A stretch of DNA of 64,000 nucleotides, taken from Puccinia triticina. Lineage: Eukaryota > Basidiomycota > Pucciniomycetes > Pucciniales > Pucciniaceae. The notes under the pieces are model-generated. The model did no database searches. It worked only from the letters and a program-made list of their open reading frames with translations, and was not told the origin of the DNA. Positions 34,791 to 44,889 of this stretch are shown piece by piece; positions within the stretch are counted from its first letter, which is position 1; each line of letters starts with the position of its first letter. Position numbers and translations under genes: made by a program. The DNA lies in contig NC_070566.1 in NCBI RefSeq assembly GCF_026914185.1, positions 6,758,001 to 6,822,000 of the forward strand, given 5' to 3'.

Positions 34791-37101
34791 CCTACAGTCG
34801 CTGTGTTTGTTGCGACAAGGGCAGATCCAGGGTCTTCTTTCACATGGGCGGGCGGGATGACGACTGAGTCGGCTCGGGCGGCCGCCGTGGGAAGGCCTTT
34901 TGCGTTTGGGACGATGACGTGGGTTGGGATCAGCCATGTGGCCCCCTTGACCAATTGGCAAGCGATTGGGTACGGGAATCCAAGTTTCTCCTCCAATACC
35001 TTGGGCGAAGTCTGTAGGAAGAAATCCCACCGGCGGATATGGGACATCGCCAGTAAACCGCGCGTGATCACATCACCCTTATCAAAGCACAATAAGTCAA
35101 GGAAACCCTCAATTGTGAGGGCCTTCCCCGCCTTGTTGAGCGGATAGTCGGCCGTGGGGACGGACTCGGTCATCCAGGACGCCATGGAATCTGAGCGGGA
35201 ACGAGATGCCAGAGTCTTACGAGTGGGCGACACCGGCCGGCCCCTGGTCGGCGATCGGGGCCTGCCAAAGTTTAGGCGGCTGATTGTGTGGGCAATGCCA
35301 TCCCCGTGCGGGCTGCGGGCGAGCTTGCGTGCAGGGGATCGATGGACATTGCCCTTGGAATCCATGTATGACTTTGGAGGCGGGAGGATCTCAATATCCG
35401 TGCTCGCCAGGCTGTTATGACGGGTCGAACACATGCGCACAGATCCTACCGGGCTGAACGGCGCATCCTCTGTGTCTGAGACATCGAGCTCGTCTCCCAC
35501 CCCCTCAGCCCCCATGAGCTGAGGGATCAACGGTTCGCGAGCGGCCTTGGTGGGAGACGCCAAGGCGGTGCCGTCTGGGGCCGGAGGGCTGGGTTGCGCA
35601 CCTGGGGCGGATGATACCAGTCGGGGTGGTATAAATCGGCTGGACGCGGTTCTTCGGGCCGGGGTAAACACAGGGGTGGCCGGCGTTGAGTCCCCGCCCG
35701 CGGGAGGCAACGTGGCCCGGGTCAGGTGGGCAGGCGAGCGCGGGTGGGTGGACGCCGCCCCAGACAAGCTCGGTTTTCGGGCCACCGAAGCAAACACGGG
35801 TGGGCGAGGCGGCGCCTTTGCCACAGCAGGGGTGGAGGTCACGTGCGTCGGCGGTCCGGATGGCAAAATCTCTTGGGCCGCGGCGGCGGACTTGTGCTTG
35901 GAGAGCCAATTGGTTGCCTGAGCCGCCAACTCGGCCAAGGTGTACACGGCCTCCTTCTCGGAGACAAACTGGTCGGTTTTTGGTGGGGTATCCTGATCGA
36001 CCCCGTGCGCGCCGTGCAAGATCGCCATGCTCCACGTCTTATACCCATCGGCTGTCACACGGAACGATCTCGCGGGGTCTGCGGGGTCCTTGACGCGCAT
36101 CGACTCGCGATTGCCCCCGTAGAGCTGACGGTGATATTCGTACAGCTCTTGGGTGATCCTCATCCGTTCCTGGGCATCAACATCTGCATGGGGCTGACAA
36201 ACCAAACAAATCAGCCCCCTCCCAGGTATGAAGGTAACACAACAAAACAAAAGACTTGCGTTGCGGGCCACTCGGGCACTGGTCCTTTCGAGGGCCAACC
36301 GGTCGTCGTTGGACCCATAGGCTATCGCCAGGGCATCGGACTGAGCGCGCTCCTGCCCAGCAAGTAGCACGCATGTCAGTCCGAGCGGGAGAGTGCGGAA
36401 TAGAAAGATTGCGCAAGAGAACTCACACTTTCACGCTCCTTGGCAGTCCGGCGGGGGTCAGCCATGATCACCCAGATGATGACCTCGGAGTTTGGGTTAG
36501 CTAGGATGGCGTCCACGTAAGAATCAAAATCCGCGTCGGACGCAATCACTGTGTTCCGTCCAACGCCAAATACGGCGTGCTTCTTGACGGCCCCCTGCCA
36601 CTTGATGAGACCACACGCATCCATGAGGTCGATGTGGGTCCCGAGGTGCTGTTTTGTCTTGCCCAGAGCCTCCAATTGGAACTGAGCCCACGTGACCTGC
36701 TGCACAACCGTTGACAAGACTGCGGTTCCGTTTGGGTTGACCTTTTCCCAGTGCTTTTGCATCTCCGCAAGACCTTGCTTCGTGTGGATCACGGTGTTTG
36801 GATTCGCCATGGCCAGCTGGCCTGCAACAGTTCGCTGAAATAAGCAGTGCTTGATATGGATGTTTTGTGGCTGCTGGGGCGGCTCGGTAGCAGTAGCGGT
36901 TCCAGTTGCATCAATCGGATTTTTGGGTTCGGTGGGCGATCCCTTGTAAAACAGCTTTCAGGCTGCAGCCTGCGAGTCTGGTGGCTGGGAGGGACCAAGG
37001 TAGGACTCCTGAGGCTCGCCCGGCACGTTTCGGAACGGGAGCGGCTCCAAAGTCCCGCGGGTGAGGGTGAATCGAGGGTTACTGGGGTTTGAATTTGGCA
37101 T
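34721..37101 (-). CDS. second gene of the transposon, unrecognised, with a GC-AG intron
   Basis: Exons 37101-36427, 36352-36260 and 36193-34721 join in frame (E-R-E-S to E-R-A-Q-S; A-R-N to P-H-A-D-V). The second intron (36259-36194) uses a GC donor (GCAAGT), the first a GTGAGT donor. The product is about 745 residues. The first exon has a globular part (G-V-G-R-N-T-V-I-A-S-D-A-D-F-D-S-Y), then comes a long Pro/Ser/Ala-rich disordered region, then a folded segment near 35100-34930. An in-frame TGA near 36957 breaks the first exon unless translation starts downstream, for example at ATG 36810. No family comes to mind. Its position, convergent with the transposase, suggests a transposon accessory protein. 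Confidence 0.55.
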
Positions 37102-37282
37102 TGTCTGATTGCACCTCAATGGTCAGCCGGGGACGCACTGAGCAGGGGGGGGGCAGGACTGACCAAGTATTCCAAAGTTGTTTGCAGCAATCGAACGTTG
37201 GCGGTGCAGTTGAAGCTCTCGGGTGCGTCTGGATGCCGGGCAAAGTCGACGGCGGGCAGAGGAAGCAGATGGGAGGTCAGCT

Positions 37283-38064
37283 AGCTGTGGATGGGTGAGA
37301 ATGGGGGCGGCGGAGTGGAATGGCCTGCTCACCGGTAGTTTTGGTTCGGCGGGTGGCTGGCTGGCTGGCTGGCGGGATTGTGGGTGGGTGGATGGTGGGT
37401 GGGTCCGGTCGGGCGGGGAGGGGGAAATGGGTCGGGGGGCATGTTTGTTGGAGGGGGGGGGGGGCGATTGGGGGGGACGGAGGTGGAAGAAGGTGGAAGA
37501 GTTGGAATGTTTGGAAGGGCATACAGGTCCGGTGGCTGAAATCAACAAAGTTGTTTGGTTGATTTTCAGGCTGCCGGACCCGCAAGCTTTCCTGGCCTTG
37601 CTGTATGTGCCGCCCATCGCGTGAGGCCGGTCTGTACAAACACCATCAGGTGGAGCTGGCTTGATTTGATGGCCAATATGTATTGGCCATCGCGCCACCA
37701 GCCTACGTTGTTTGACAGCCGTTATGTGCTGCTGGCCATTGTGTGCCAACTCTTGTGGCCAGGAGGAGTGCCCTGGAGTGCCTCATGGACATCCAGATTG
37801 TGTAGCCTTTGTTGGCCAGGAAGAATGCCTGTCATCGAGGTTTTGCGAGGGAGGCTGGCTTATCCTTAGCAGAGGGATGAGCATTCTGATTCATGGTGCA
37901 CAGGGCTGCACAGGCATTGAGTTGCCTTAGTTCTCAATCAGGATGTGCCACCACTTGAAACCCCTGAGCACAAAACCCAGTGCTTGGGTTGAGCTTGAGC
38001 GGGGGTTTGATTTGAGCTTGCTGCATCTCAACTGCAAGCAGTTTCTAGAGTTTTTCTGGCAGTG
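37283..38064 (-). repeat. right long terminal inverted repeat of the transposon
   Basis: Inverted copy of 32022-32806 with scattered substitutions and short indels, mainly in the G-rich tract near 37440-37470. It ends CTGGCAGTG at 38064, followed by TAG. Confidence 0.85.
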
Positions 38065-38067
38065 TAG

Positions 38068-39823
38068 GCTTATATCTTCTGCCAATGCGTGTACGTGTAG
38101 TTATGTCCTCTAAAGTATTAACAATATCTTCAGTACTTGCATTGTAGGGTAGTCTACTTTTAATAGCATGCTCTAGATCTCCTCCACATTTTTTAAGGAT
38201 TCTCAGGTGGACTTCATTGTCTGTTAAATTAGGCCAAATGGCTTTCAACCTATCTTTCTGAGATATTACCCATTTAAGTGGATTGTCTTTTTCAATATCA
38301 AATGTGCTCTCATCAAATTTATTTTCAATTTTGAAGCGCCATGCTGGGCTTCCCCATTTGCTATTGATCTGTTCTTTCCACCATTCCCGAGATTGTTTGC
38401 CATTTGCTGAGCGTAGGTCTGTGAACCAGCGCTTGGCACAACCTTTGAAGAGGCTGTTAAGTCTTCCAGTAATTGAGGAATCACTTAATTCAAAATCTTC
38501 TTGATACAAATCAATTGTTTTGATGAAGTCCAAGTGATCATATTCTCCTTCACCTCTAAATGATGGCCAACCTTTAATTCTAGGTACATCTTTAGAGTTG
38601 TCTCTCATAGTTTGGATACTAGGATTATATGATTGTTCTTTGAAGAATGGTGTTGGTGGGACTGTGTACTCCTTTCTCAAGGGTGTTTCTTCCTCTGCCA
38701 TTCTTCTGAAAGGATTACTAGATTGATGTGGTGGTACATCTTTCATTCCTTGTTTGTATGGTGTCTGAGTTTGAGGTTGCATTTGTGTATTGTGGCCAAT
38801 TTTTTGTGCTATGTTATCCATGCTGGCCATGAGTTTACTCTGCATTTCATCAAACTTATTATTAATTTTGATGATTTCATCTGCCATACTGTCACTGTTG
38901 TGTATAATAAGTTGTTCTAGTTTATCAACTTTGTCCATTATCTCAAGTATATTTTCATCTTGAGTTTCATGGTTTTCTGACTCATGCTCACTATCTATTT
39001 TTAATTGGTCCAATTTACTGGTAATATCCAATCTGTTAATATCAGTATGTATTGCATTTAATTTGGCAATTACTGTAGTTTCTTTAGCATTTGTCTGTAT
39101 TTCTGTAGTAACTTTTTGTAATTTATTATTATAGTCTACAAGTCCTAATTTTATGTTGCTTATTTGTTGTATGATTCCTGTGGTTTTCTTAACCTCTGGT
39201 ACAATAATTTTAATATCTTTAGCGCTTTCTACCACATTTTCTGCTAAGTTTTTAATTTTAAAAGCGCTATCATGTACATTAAGGTGGATTGCATTGATTT
39301 TACTATCTATATGCTCAATGTTTTTAATCAAAATTTGATTAAAAAAATCTTCCACTCGTGCTAGAGGCTCATTTGGGTCAATAAGCTCCTCTAGTTTTTG
39401 TTTGTTGTTTTCTTTTGTTTCTTTGGGTTGTTTCTCACTGTGTTCTTGCTTATTTAAGCGTTGAACTTCTTGGCGCACTGTTTTAGTTTTTTGTTTGGGA
39501 ATAATATTGGTTTCTCGAACTTTAACATTTGGTTGACTACTAGTAATATTATGTTGTTCCTTCTCGTGTGGATAGGACTTAATGACAGGCTCTTTAGTAG
39601 ATAGCAGTGCTGGTTCGGAGGTTGAGACAGGTTTAGACAATGCTGCTAGATTGGCTTGTAAGATAGGCTTGGACGACAGGACATGATCAGACGATATGAC
39701 AGGCTCGTTGTTATGAAAAGAATTGGATGTCGAGGCAATAGGATGGTTAGCGTGTTGGTCTACTCTTCGATGGCGTCCTTGACTTCCATCAGTACGCGCG
39801 CCATCTTTAAAGTCTCCTTCCAT
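38068..39823 (-). pseudogene. element C gag, main part
   Basis: From ATG at 39821-39823 the minus frame runs about 585 codons to the transposon insertion. It holds a Lys/Gln-rich N-terminus, a long coiled coil with repeated heptad-like I/L spacing (about 39350-38800), and the Ty3 gag core with W-P-S-F-R-G-E-G-E-Y-D-H (near 38560), R-W-F-T-D-L and R-L-K-A-I-W-P motifs shared with A, D and E. The protein ends prematurely in the transposon TIR. Upstream, the gag frame appears to continue after a 1-nt shift into the stretch ending at 40264 and then beyond element D, where an ATG at about 63263 opens the same frame. Confidence 0.75.
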
Positions 39824-40264
39824 TTGTTTGCACCACTCTTTGGCTTTTGTTCGTACGGTTTCGAGCCCGATGCTTTCGGGTTGGAGCGGTCGACCTTTGG
39901 GATCTTGTAAGGTTTCTTTTTCTCGTTCTTGTTGTTTACCTTTGTATCCTTCTTGTTGTTTTGAGGACCTTGATGTGTTTGCGCTCCGTGTACGGGTTCC
40001 ATCCGTCCAAGTGTTTCGTCAGTATCTCCTTCCACAGAAGGAATTTCTGTACTACCCGGAACGACGATATCACTTGCTTGAGATACGTTTTGAGTAAGTC
40101 CATCTCGTCGTAGTTCTTGGCGTTCAGGTAGGCCGCCTTCGTTGCTTTGAAGATCGCTATCGCGTCTTCCTGCGCTTTGTTGAGGACTAGGGCCAAGGGA
40201 TGTTAGTATGGAGTCTTCAACGTTAGTGTACTTAGACGGCGTATCTACTAACCTCAAGGGGGTT
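39760..40264 (-). pseudogene. element C ORFX region (ORFX and gag N-terminus overlapping)
   Basis: Two frames carry protein-like sequence here. One (about 39936-40196) has a helical segment ending in D-G-W-N-P like the ORFX core of A, D and E. After a frame shift, the frame ending at 39760 has K-W-K-E-T-L-K-M-A-R-V-L-M, matching the C-terminal ORFX helix. The other frame of the upper part (P-L-R-L-V-D-T-P-S-K-Y) is the disordered gag N-terminus. A single 1-nt indel between 39830 and 40000 would reconcile both with the +2 relation seen in the other elements. Additional stops upstream mean this copy is decayed. Confidence 0.5.
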
Positions 40265-41768
40265 TGTCAGCGGGCGTCTCTAAAGTGACGCGCCAATGAA
40301 TAAAACTGAACACACTAATAGGAGATACCTAAAGGAATCAACTACTAAAGGGTCGAACAATCAGGCGAGGAGAAAATGGGAAAAGGGTTGAGTGAAGAGT
40401 TATTCAAAGAATAGGAATTGTTGAGAGGAATGAAGAGACAACAAGAGAGAGAGAAAGGATATAAAAAAGCCCCAATCACAACCTGTAGTCGTAATCGCTT
40501 GGGCTTGGTTGTGAGCCTGAGTCTCTTATGTGACAACAGGACACAAAGAAAAGGGGGACACTGGTTGAATTTCTGGGGATAAGGAAATACAAGCAGTGAG
40601 GAGAAGAGAAATAGAAGAGAGAAACTGAGAAGAGAGAAACTTGATCTTTTGAGTTTGATTTAATATAGGCCAAGCTCTACCTAGAAAAGTAGGCTGCCAA
40701 CTGTGCTAGAGATGCAACAGTCTGCACTCACACCAAGGAAACGGTGGTGGGATTCAGAAGTAGGATGACTACTCTGCTCTGGTTTTAAAGGTCTTAACAA
40801 GAGATAACCTATAGATCTTTTGAAGCAGAAGAGAGAAACAGAAGCAGGGAGAGAGCAGTCAAGAGCAACAGAGTTTCCTCTGAGATAAACAAGGTCAGTA
40901 GAAGAGGGTACTTACTGTCAATATCCTGTGGTGATACTGGGAGTGAAGTGGCCTCTGGTTAGTGATCCTGGGTGTCTCTGGGGTATGGTTCTGGTGTGCT
41001 GAAGTCTGTAGATCCTCCTCAGGCTGTGGGGGATCCTGACTTCGAAAATTTTCAGAGTTTGCTTACATAATTACATATGTACAAGTGGTTGGCGCGCCTG
41101 GTAGCGCTGCCACGTCACAACTGCGCATGCGCGCCATAACTCAAGAACTCAGGGAAGGAGTAGAGTTACAAAGAAGTGATAAGTTGTAACTAGGGTTAAA
41201 ATTGCATGGGAAAACAGAATATGAAGTCAAAACAAAGTTATCTCTTAAGATGAAAAAGATATGAAGTAATTCATATGTAAAAAGGTAGAAAAGGCAGCTT
41301 TTAGGTCAGCTGTGTTGACTCTAAGGCTGACATTGGTAGGCGAAATGGATCGTTGATTCTTAGAAATCTAATCTATCAATAATCTGGGGATCTCTTCGTA
41401 GCAAGATCCCTTGGGTTTTATCTTCTTAGTGTTGCGTACTACGCGCACAGACAATGAAAGCCGTAGATACTAGTTGGTACGGGATTTACGGGTACAGATC
41501 CCTTTTTAGGGAATAGTGTCCTGAGTTGAGGATCTGTGAATCATCGCGGACTTTCTGGTCTCTCAACCCGTTTTAAGGGTTATTTTCTCTTCCTTCAGGC
41601 GCGTCTTTGCTCGCGCTCTGTTTCGCGTTCTGGTTCGCGCTCGTGTTCTAGTTTGCTCTCTTTGTGGCGCTCCTTATGGCGCAGTAAGGTGGTTACCTTC
41701 TGCGCGGGGGTTAGTGAAGTAGCCTTTTGGCGCATTGAAGCATCTTCTTCATGCGCTCAAGGCTGACA
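40265..41768 (-). mobile_element. 3' LTR of element D containing a solo LTR
   Basis: It begins TGTCAGCGGGCG and ends AAGGCTGACA. The solo LTR 40510-41332 plus one TTGGT copy interrupts it. The remaining 676 bp aligns along the whole length with the two parts of the 5' LTR. Confidence 0.9.
40510..41332. mobile_element. solo LTR related to element E, TSD TTGGT
   Basis: This 823-bp block starts TGTGAGCCTGAGTCTC and ends CTAAGGCTGACA like the 970-bp LTRs of element E, and shares long internal stretches with them (for example near 41080-41330). TTGGT flanks it at 40505-40509 and 41333-41337. No internal region remains, so it is an LTR-LTR recombination product of a sister family. Confidence 0.9.
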
Positions 41769-44050
41769 TTCGCCCCCACTAAAAAGGACGGCTCTAATCC
41801 CAGAGCCGTGCGTTGCTCTTTTGTCTGCTCTGAATTTCCGGAGCAGTGCATCGGCGCCCGTAATTTTGTCTTTAGGAAGCCACTTGTCGGTGTCTGCCGT
41901 CTGATTTTTAAACCTAGTAAGGTATAGTCTACAATCCTGCCCTAGGATCCTAGTAAGTTTTTCATTGAGAATCTTACTAGGGATCCCTTCAGGTTCTGTG
42001 CTATTGAATGGAGGCGCTGGCCGTGGGATATTCTCTTCCGACGTCTCAGCGGTTTTTTTATACTTTTTGACCAAACTAATAGGAAATGTATGGTGTTTCA
42101 AGTCAAAGCCTTCTGTAAGGAAGACTTCCACCGCGTTATGTCCATGAAAGCATTTCACTATAAAAGGTCCAACAAAAGCGTCTTTGAGTTTCCGCGATCC
42201 TCCTAAGTTGTTAAAGTTAACCGTGGAGATCAGCACCAGATCGCCTATTTTCAAATCATGATCTCGGTGAGTTTTATCCCAGCGGTCCTTGTTGTATTCT
42301 GTCGCTTCAGCTACGCATTGACTAGCTTTAGCTTCCGCTTTAAACATCATTTCTTGAAAGCATGATGCTGAAGGATGAACCTGCACGGTATGGCTTAATA
42401 ACATGTCTTTAGGCATCTTAGGTACCCATCCTCTTTCGAGATCGAAAGGGGTCAAACCTGTAGTTGCGTGCTTGCTAGAATTATACGCATATTCTAAAGC
42501 CGGGAGCAATGATACCCAATCATGAGTATACCCTTCCGCATCTTTAAATTGCAAACCATACGCGCAATAGCGTCAAATCATATCTTCTAGCGTTTGAATC
42601 ATCCGCTCTGCCAACCCATCCGTCTGAGGGTGGTACGCTGTGGAGAAGGCCAGTTTTGTTCCCAGAATGTTAAACAAGTTCTTCCAGAACTCAGATGTAA
42701 ATTTGGGATCGCGGTCACTGATAATGACTTGAGGGCATCCTACATCACTAACAATATGATTCCAAAACAACAAAGCTACCTCCATCGCCGTGTTATCCTT
42801 GTGGCAAGGTAGGAATCGTGCTCTTCTAGAAAATCTATCCACGACTACGAGTACGGCGTTGAAGCTGTCTTTCCCTACAGTTGAGAGGGCTGTAACGAAG
42901 TCCATGTTAATTAACTCCCACCTATCTTTAGGTTCCTCTATTCGCTGTAACAAGCTGAATTTCTTGCCGGTAGATCGGTTAGCTTTCTGGCACCTATTGC
43001 AAGTCTCACAATAGTTCTCCACGTCTTTCCTCCATTGTGGCCACCACGCTAATATCCTCACGCGTTCCAGGGTTCTGTCCTTGGAAAAATGTCCTGCTTC
43101 TATGCTGTCATGGCACTCGTGTAGCATAATTTTGATGTGTTCTTTAGCGCAAAGAACTAGTGCGCAATGATTTTCAGACCTGTGATATAGCAGCCCATCC
43201 AGAAGAATGAAGCGACCTGCTTCGAAACGTGTCTTCCACGGTTCATCAAGTTGAGCATTAAGGTCTGGTCTGGGGTTCTTTGATTGTAGAAGTCCTATCA
43301 GGCATAAAGTGTTCTTTTCCGAGCTGTAGCTCTTCTCCACTGCGTCCCAGAACTCTGCTGCTAGCCCACTCACAGAGATAGCCATAATAGGGACTTCTCT
43401 ATCAGTTTCTTCTAAATCAGACGCAGGATTAGATTCATCATTTGGTAACGCCCATCTGGACAAACCGTCCGCGTTTTTATGAATAATCCCGTCGCAATGA
43501 GTAATAGTCATGGAACCTCTCCACATCTGGATAGAAATCTGCCAGCGAAGCATATGTCGGCTCGGCGTAGTCATATTAAGTAAAGATTTCAACGCGATAC
43601 AGTCCGTAATAACTTCGAACACACATCCGTCCAGATAATAGTAAAGCTTTTCTAGTGCCCATACTAGGCATAAACATTCTAACTGCGACGCGCCATAGCG
43701 TTTCTCTGAATCCTTCAATTGACGAGATATGAAGCAGATAGGTCCTTCAATAGGTTTGTCGTTGATTATCTGTATCTGATGCAGCGCTGCACCCAGTCCT
43801 TCCATACAAGCATCTACATATAGTTTGAATGGTTTCTTTGGGTCTGGATGGAATAGCAATGGGGCCAAAGTTAGCGCCTCCTTGAGATCTTTGTAGGCGT
43901 CAACCCTTTCTTTAGTCATTTCGAAACCTACTGCTGGACTGCACAATTTGTATAAGCAGCCCGCAATAAGACTAAATTTTTTGACATGAAGTCGATAATA
44001 ACCGGCAAATCCTAAGAAGGATTGCAGCTCTTTAACCGTTGTGGAGTTCA
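41769..44050 (-). pseudogene. element D pol, RNase H to chromodomain
   Basis: Minus-strand order from 44050: end of RT thumb ([10 protein letters not shown]), RNase H near 43815 (V-D-A-C-M-E-G), integrase HHCC finger near 43110-43010, catalytic Asp residues near 42905 and 42710, Glu near 42610, chromodomain-like tail near 41970-41830. A TGA at 42573-42575 interrupts the conserved E-D-M-I-R-R segment, apparently CGA to TGA. The frame is otherwise open through 41769. Confidence 0.85.
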
Positions 44051-44889
44051 GGCGCGTACTCAGGATCAAGGTCTCAAGATCATCAAGACCTTCAATACCG
44101 GCAGGCGGCGCGAGCAACATCCTCGAGATCTTTCCAGGCTCCTGTTCTCATTTCTCTCTCTCTCATTTCCTTCATTTCTTTTCCTTTTCTTTCCTTTTCT
44201 TTGTGTTGGTTGTTTTGTCTTTTATTCCTCTTTCTTTTATTATTTCTTTACATATGTTTTTCTTGTTTTTTTTTATGTTTCTTCCTTGCGCGCGTTGGAT
44301 GGTTGAGTTGGTGGTGGGTTGGTTTTGGTTTTGCTTATTTCTTCTACTTTTGTTTCTGTTTCGTCTCTTTGGTTGTTCTTTTCCTTTTCCTCTGCTCATC
44401 TTAGTTGTATGGGCGCGGCGGGCACGAGGTCTCGTCGCGCGGCATGTCGCGGCTCTGAATCCAAGTTCAGCCGAACTTGGAGGACGGATCCGCATGGTAT
44501 CGACCTCTGAACCACGAGGAATATCATCACTTTTTTTTTTTGAGTTTTGAGCTTATTGATCCCGGACCGTGTAGATCCTGCCCCGCATTCTTCCGAGTTT
44601 TGAGTTTCGAGTCCTCTGAGTTTTCCCTTCATAAGATCACTTCCCGAGATTCCGACGACCGCGTCGGCTTTCTTCCGAGTCCCTTCTGTTCTGAGCTTTT
44701 TCCATCCTACCAAACCGCCGAGGGTATTCCGACCCCCTCGTTCCCTCTCAACAAATCTCCCCCCCCAACCGCTATCACCTTGTTCGATTCTTTCCCGATA
44801 CCTTTTGCAGGACCACCGACGAGGGCAGCACTCAAGCACCATCCCCTCAACCGACTGCCACGGCTCAGACCCGACAGGAGTCCATACCG
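44051..44889. mobile_element. 839-bp insertion of unknown type in element D RT
   Basis: The RT frame breaks at 44890 (K-P-I-P-L) and resumes at 44050 (N-S-T-T-V-K-E-L). TCA is present on both sides (44048-44050 and 44890-44892), giving a 3-bp duplication. The insert has a long pyrimidine-rich tract at 44147-44400 and no matching terminal repeats that I can find. The long ORF running into it is simply pol read-through. Type unknown. Confidence 0.6.

Larger units (their letters stand above)
32022..38064. mobile_element. Tc1/mariner (IS630-type) transposon with about 780-bp inverted repeats and two genes
   Basis: Both ends read CACTGCCAGAAAAACTC inward. The inverted repeats stay highly similar for about 780 bp (32022-32806 against 37283-38064). 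The flanks give TAG on both sides (or TA, with a 1-bp asymmetry), in keeping with TA-targeting elements. Removing the element and one target copy rejoins element C's gag in frame (Y-K-P joining K-Y-Q-G-D-K). Inside are an intact DDE transposase (plus strand) and a second, convergent multi-exon gene (minus strand). Confidence 0.9.

Noticed and set aside
35547..36367. Plus-strand ORFs of 124-213 codons opposite the transposon's second gene
   Set aside because: They are antisense shadows of a GC-rich exon. The minus strand gives three exons joining in frame and one continuous protein.
44396..44889. C-terminal 160 residues of the element D gag-pol ORF
   Set aside because: This part is read-through into the 839-bp insertion, as RT similarity stops exactly at 44890 and resumes at 44050.
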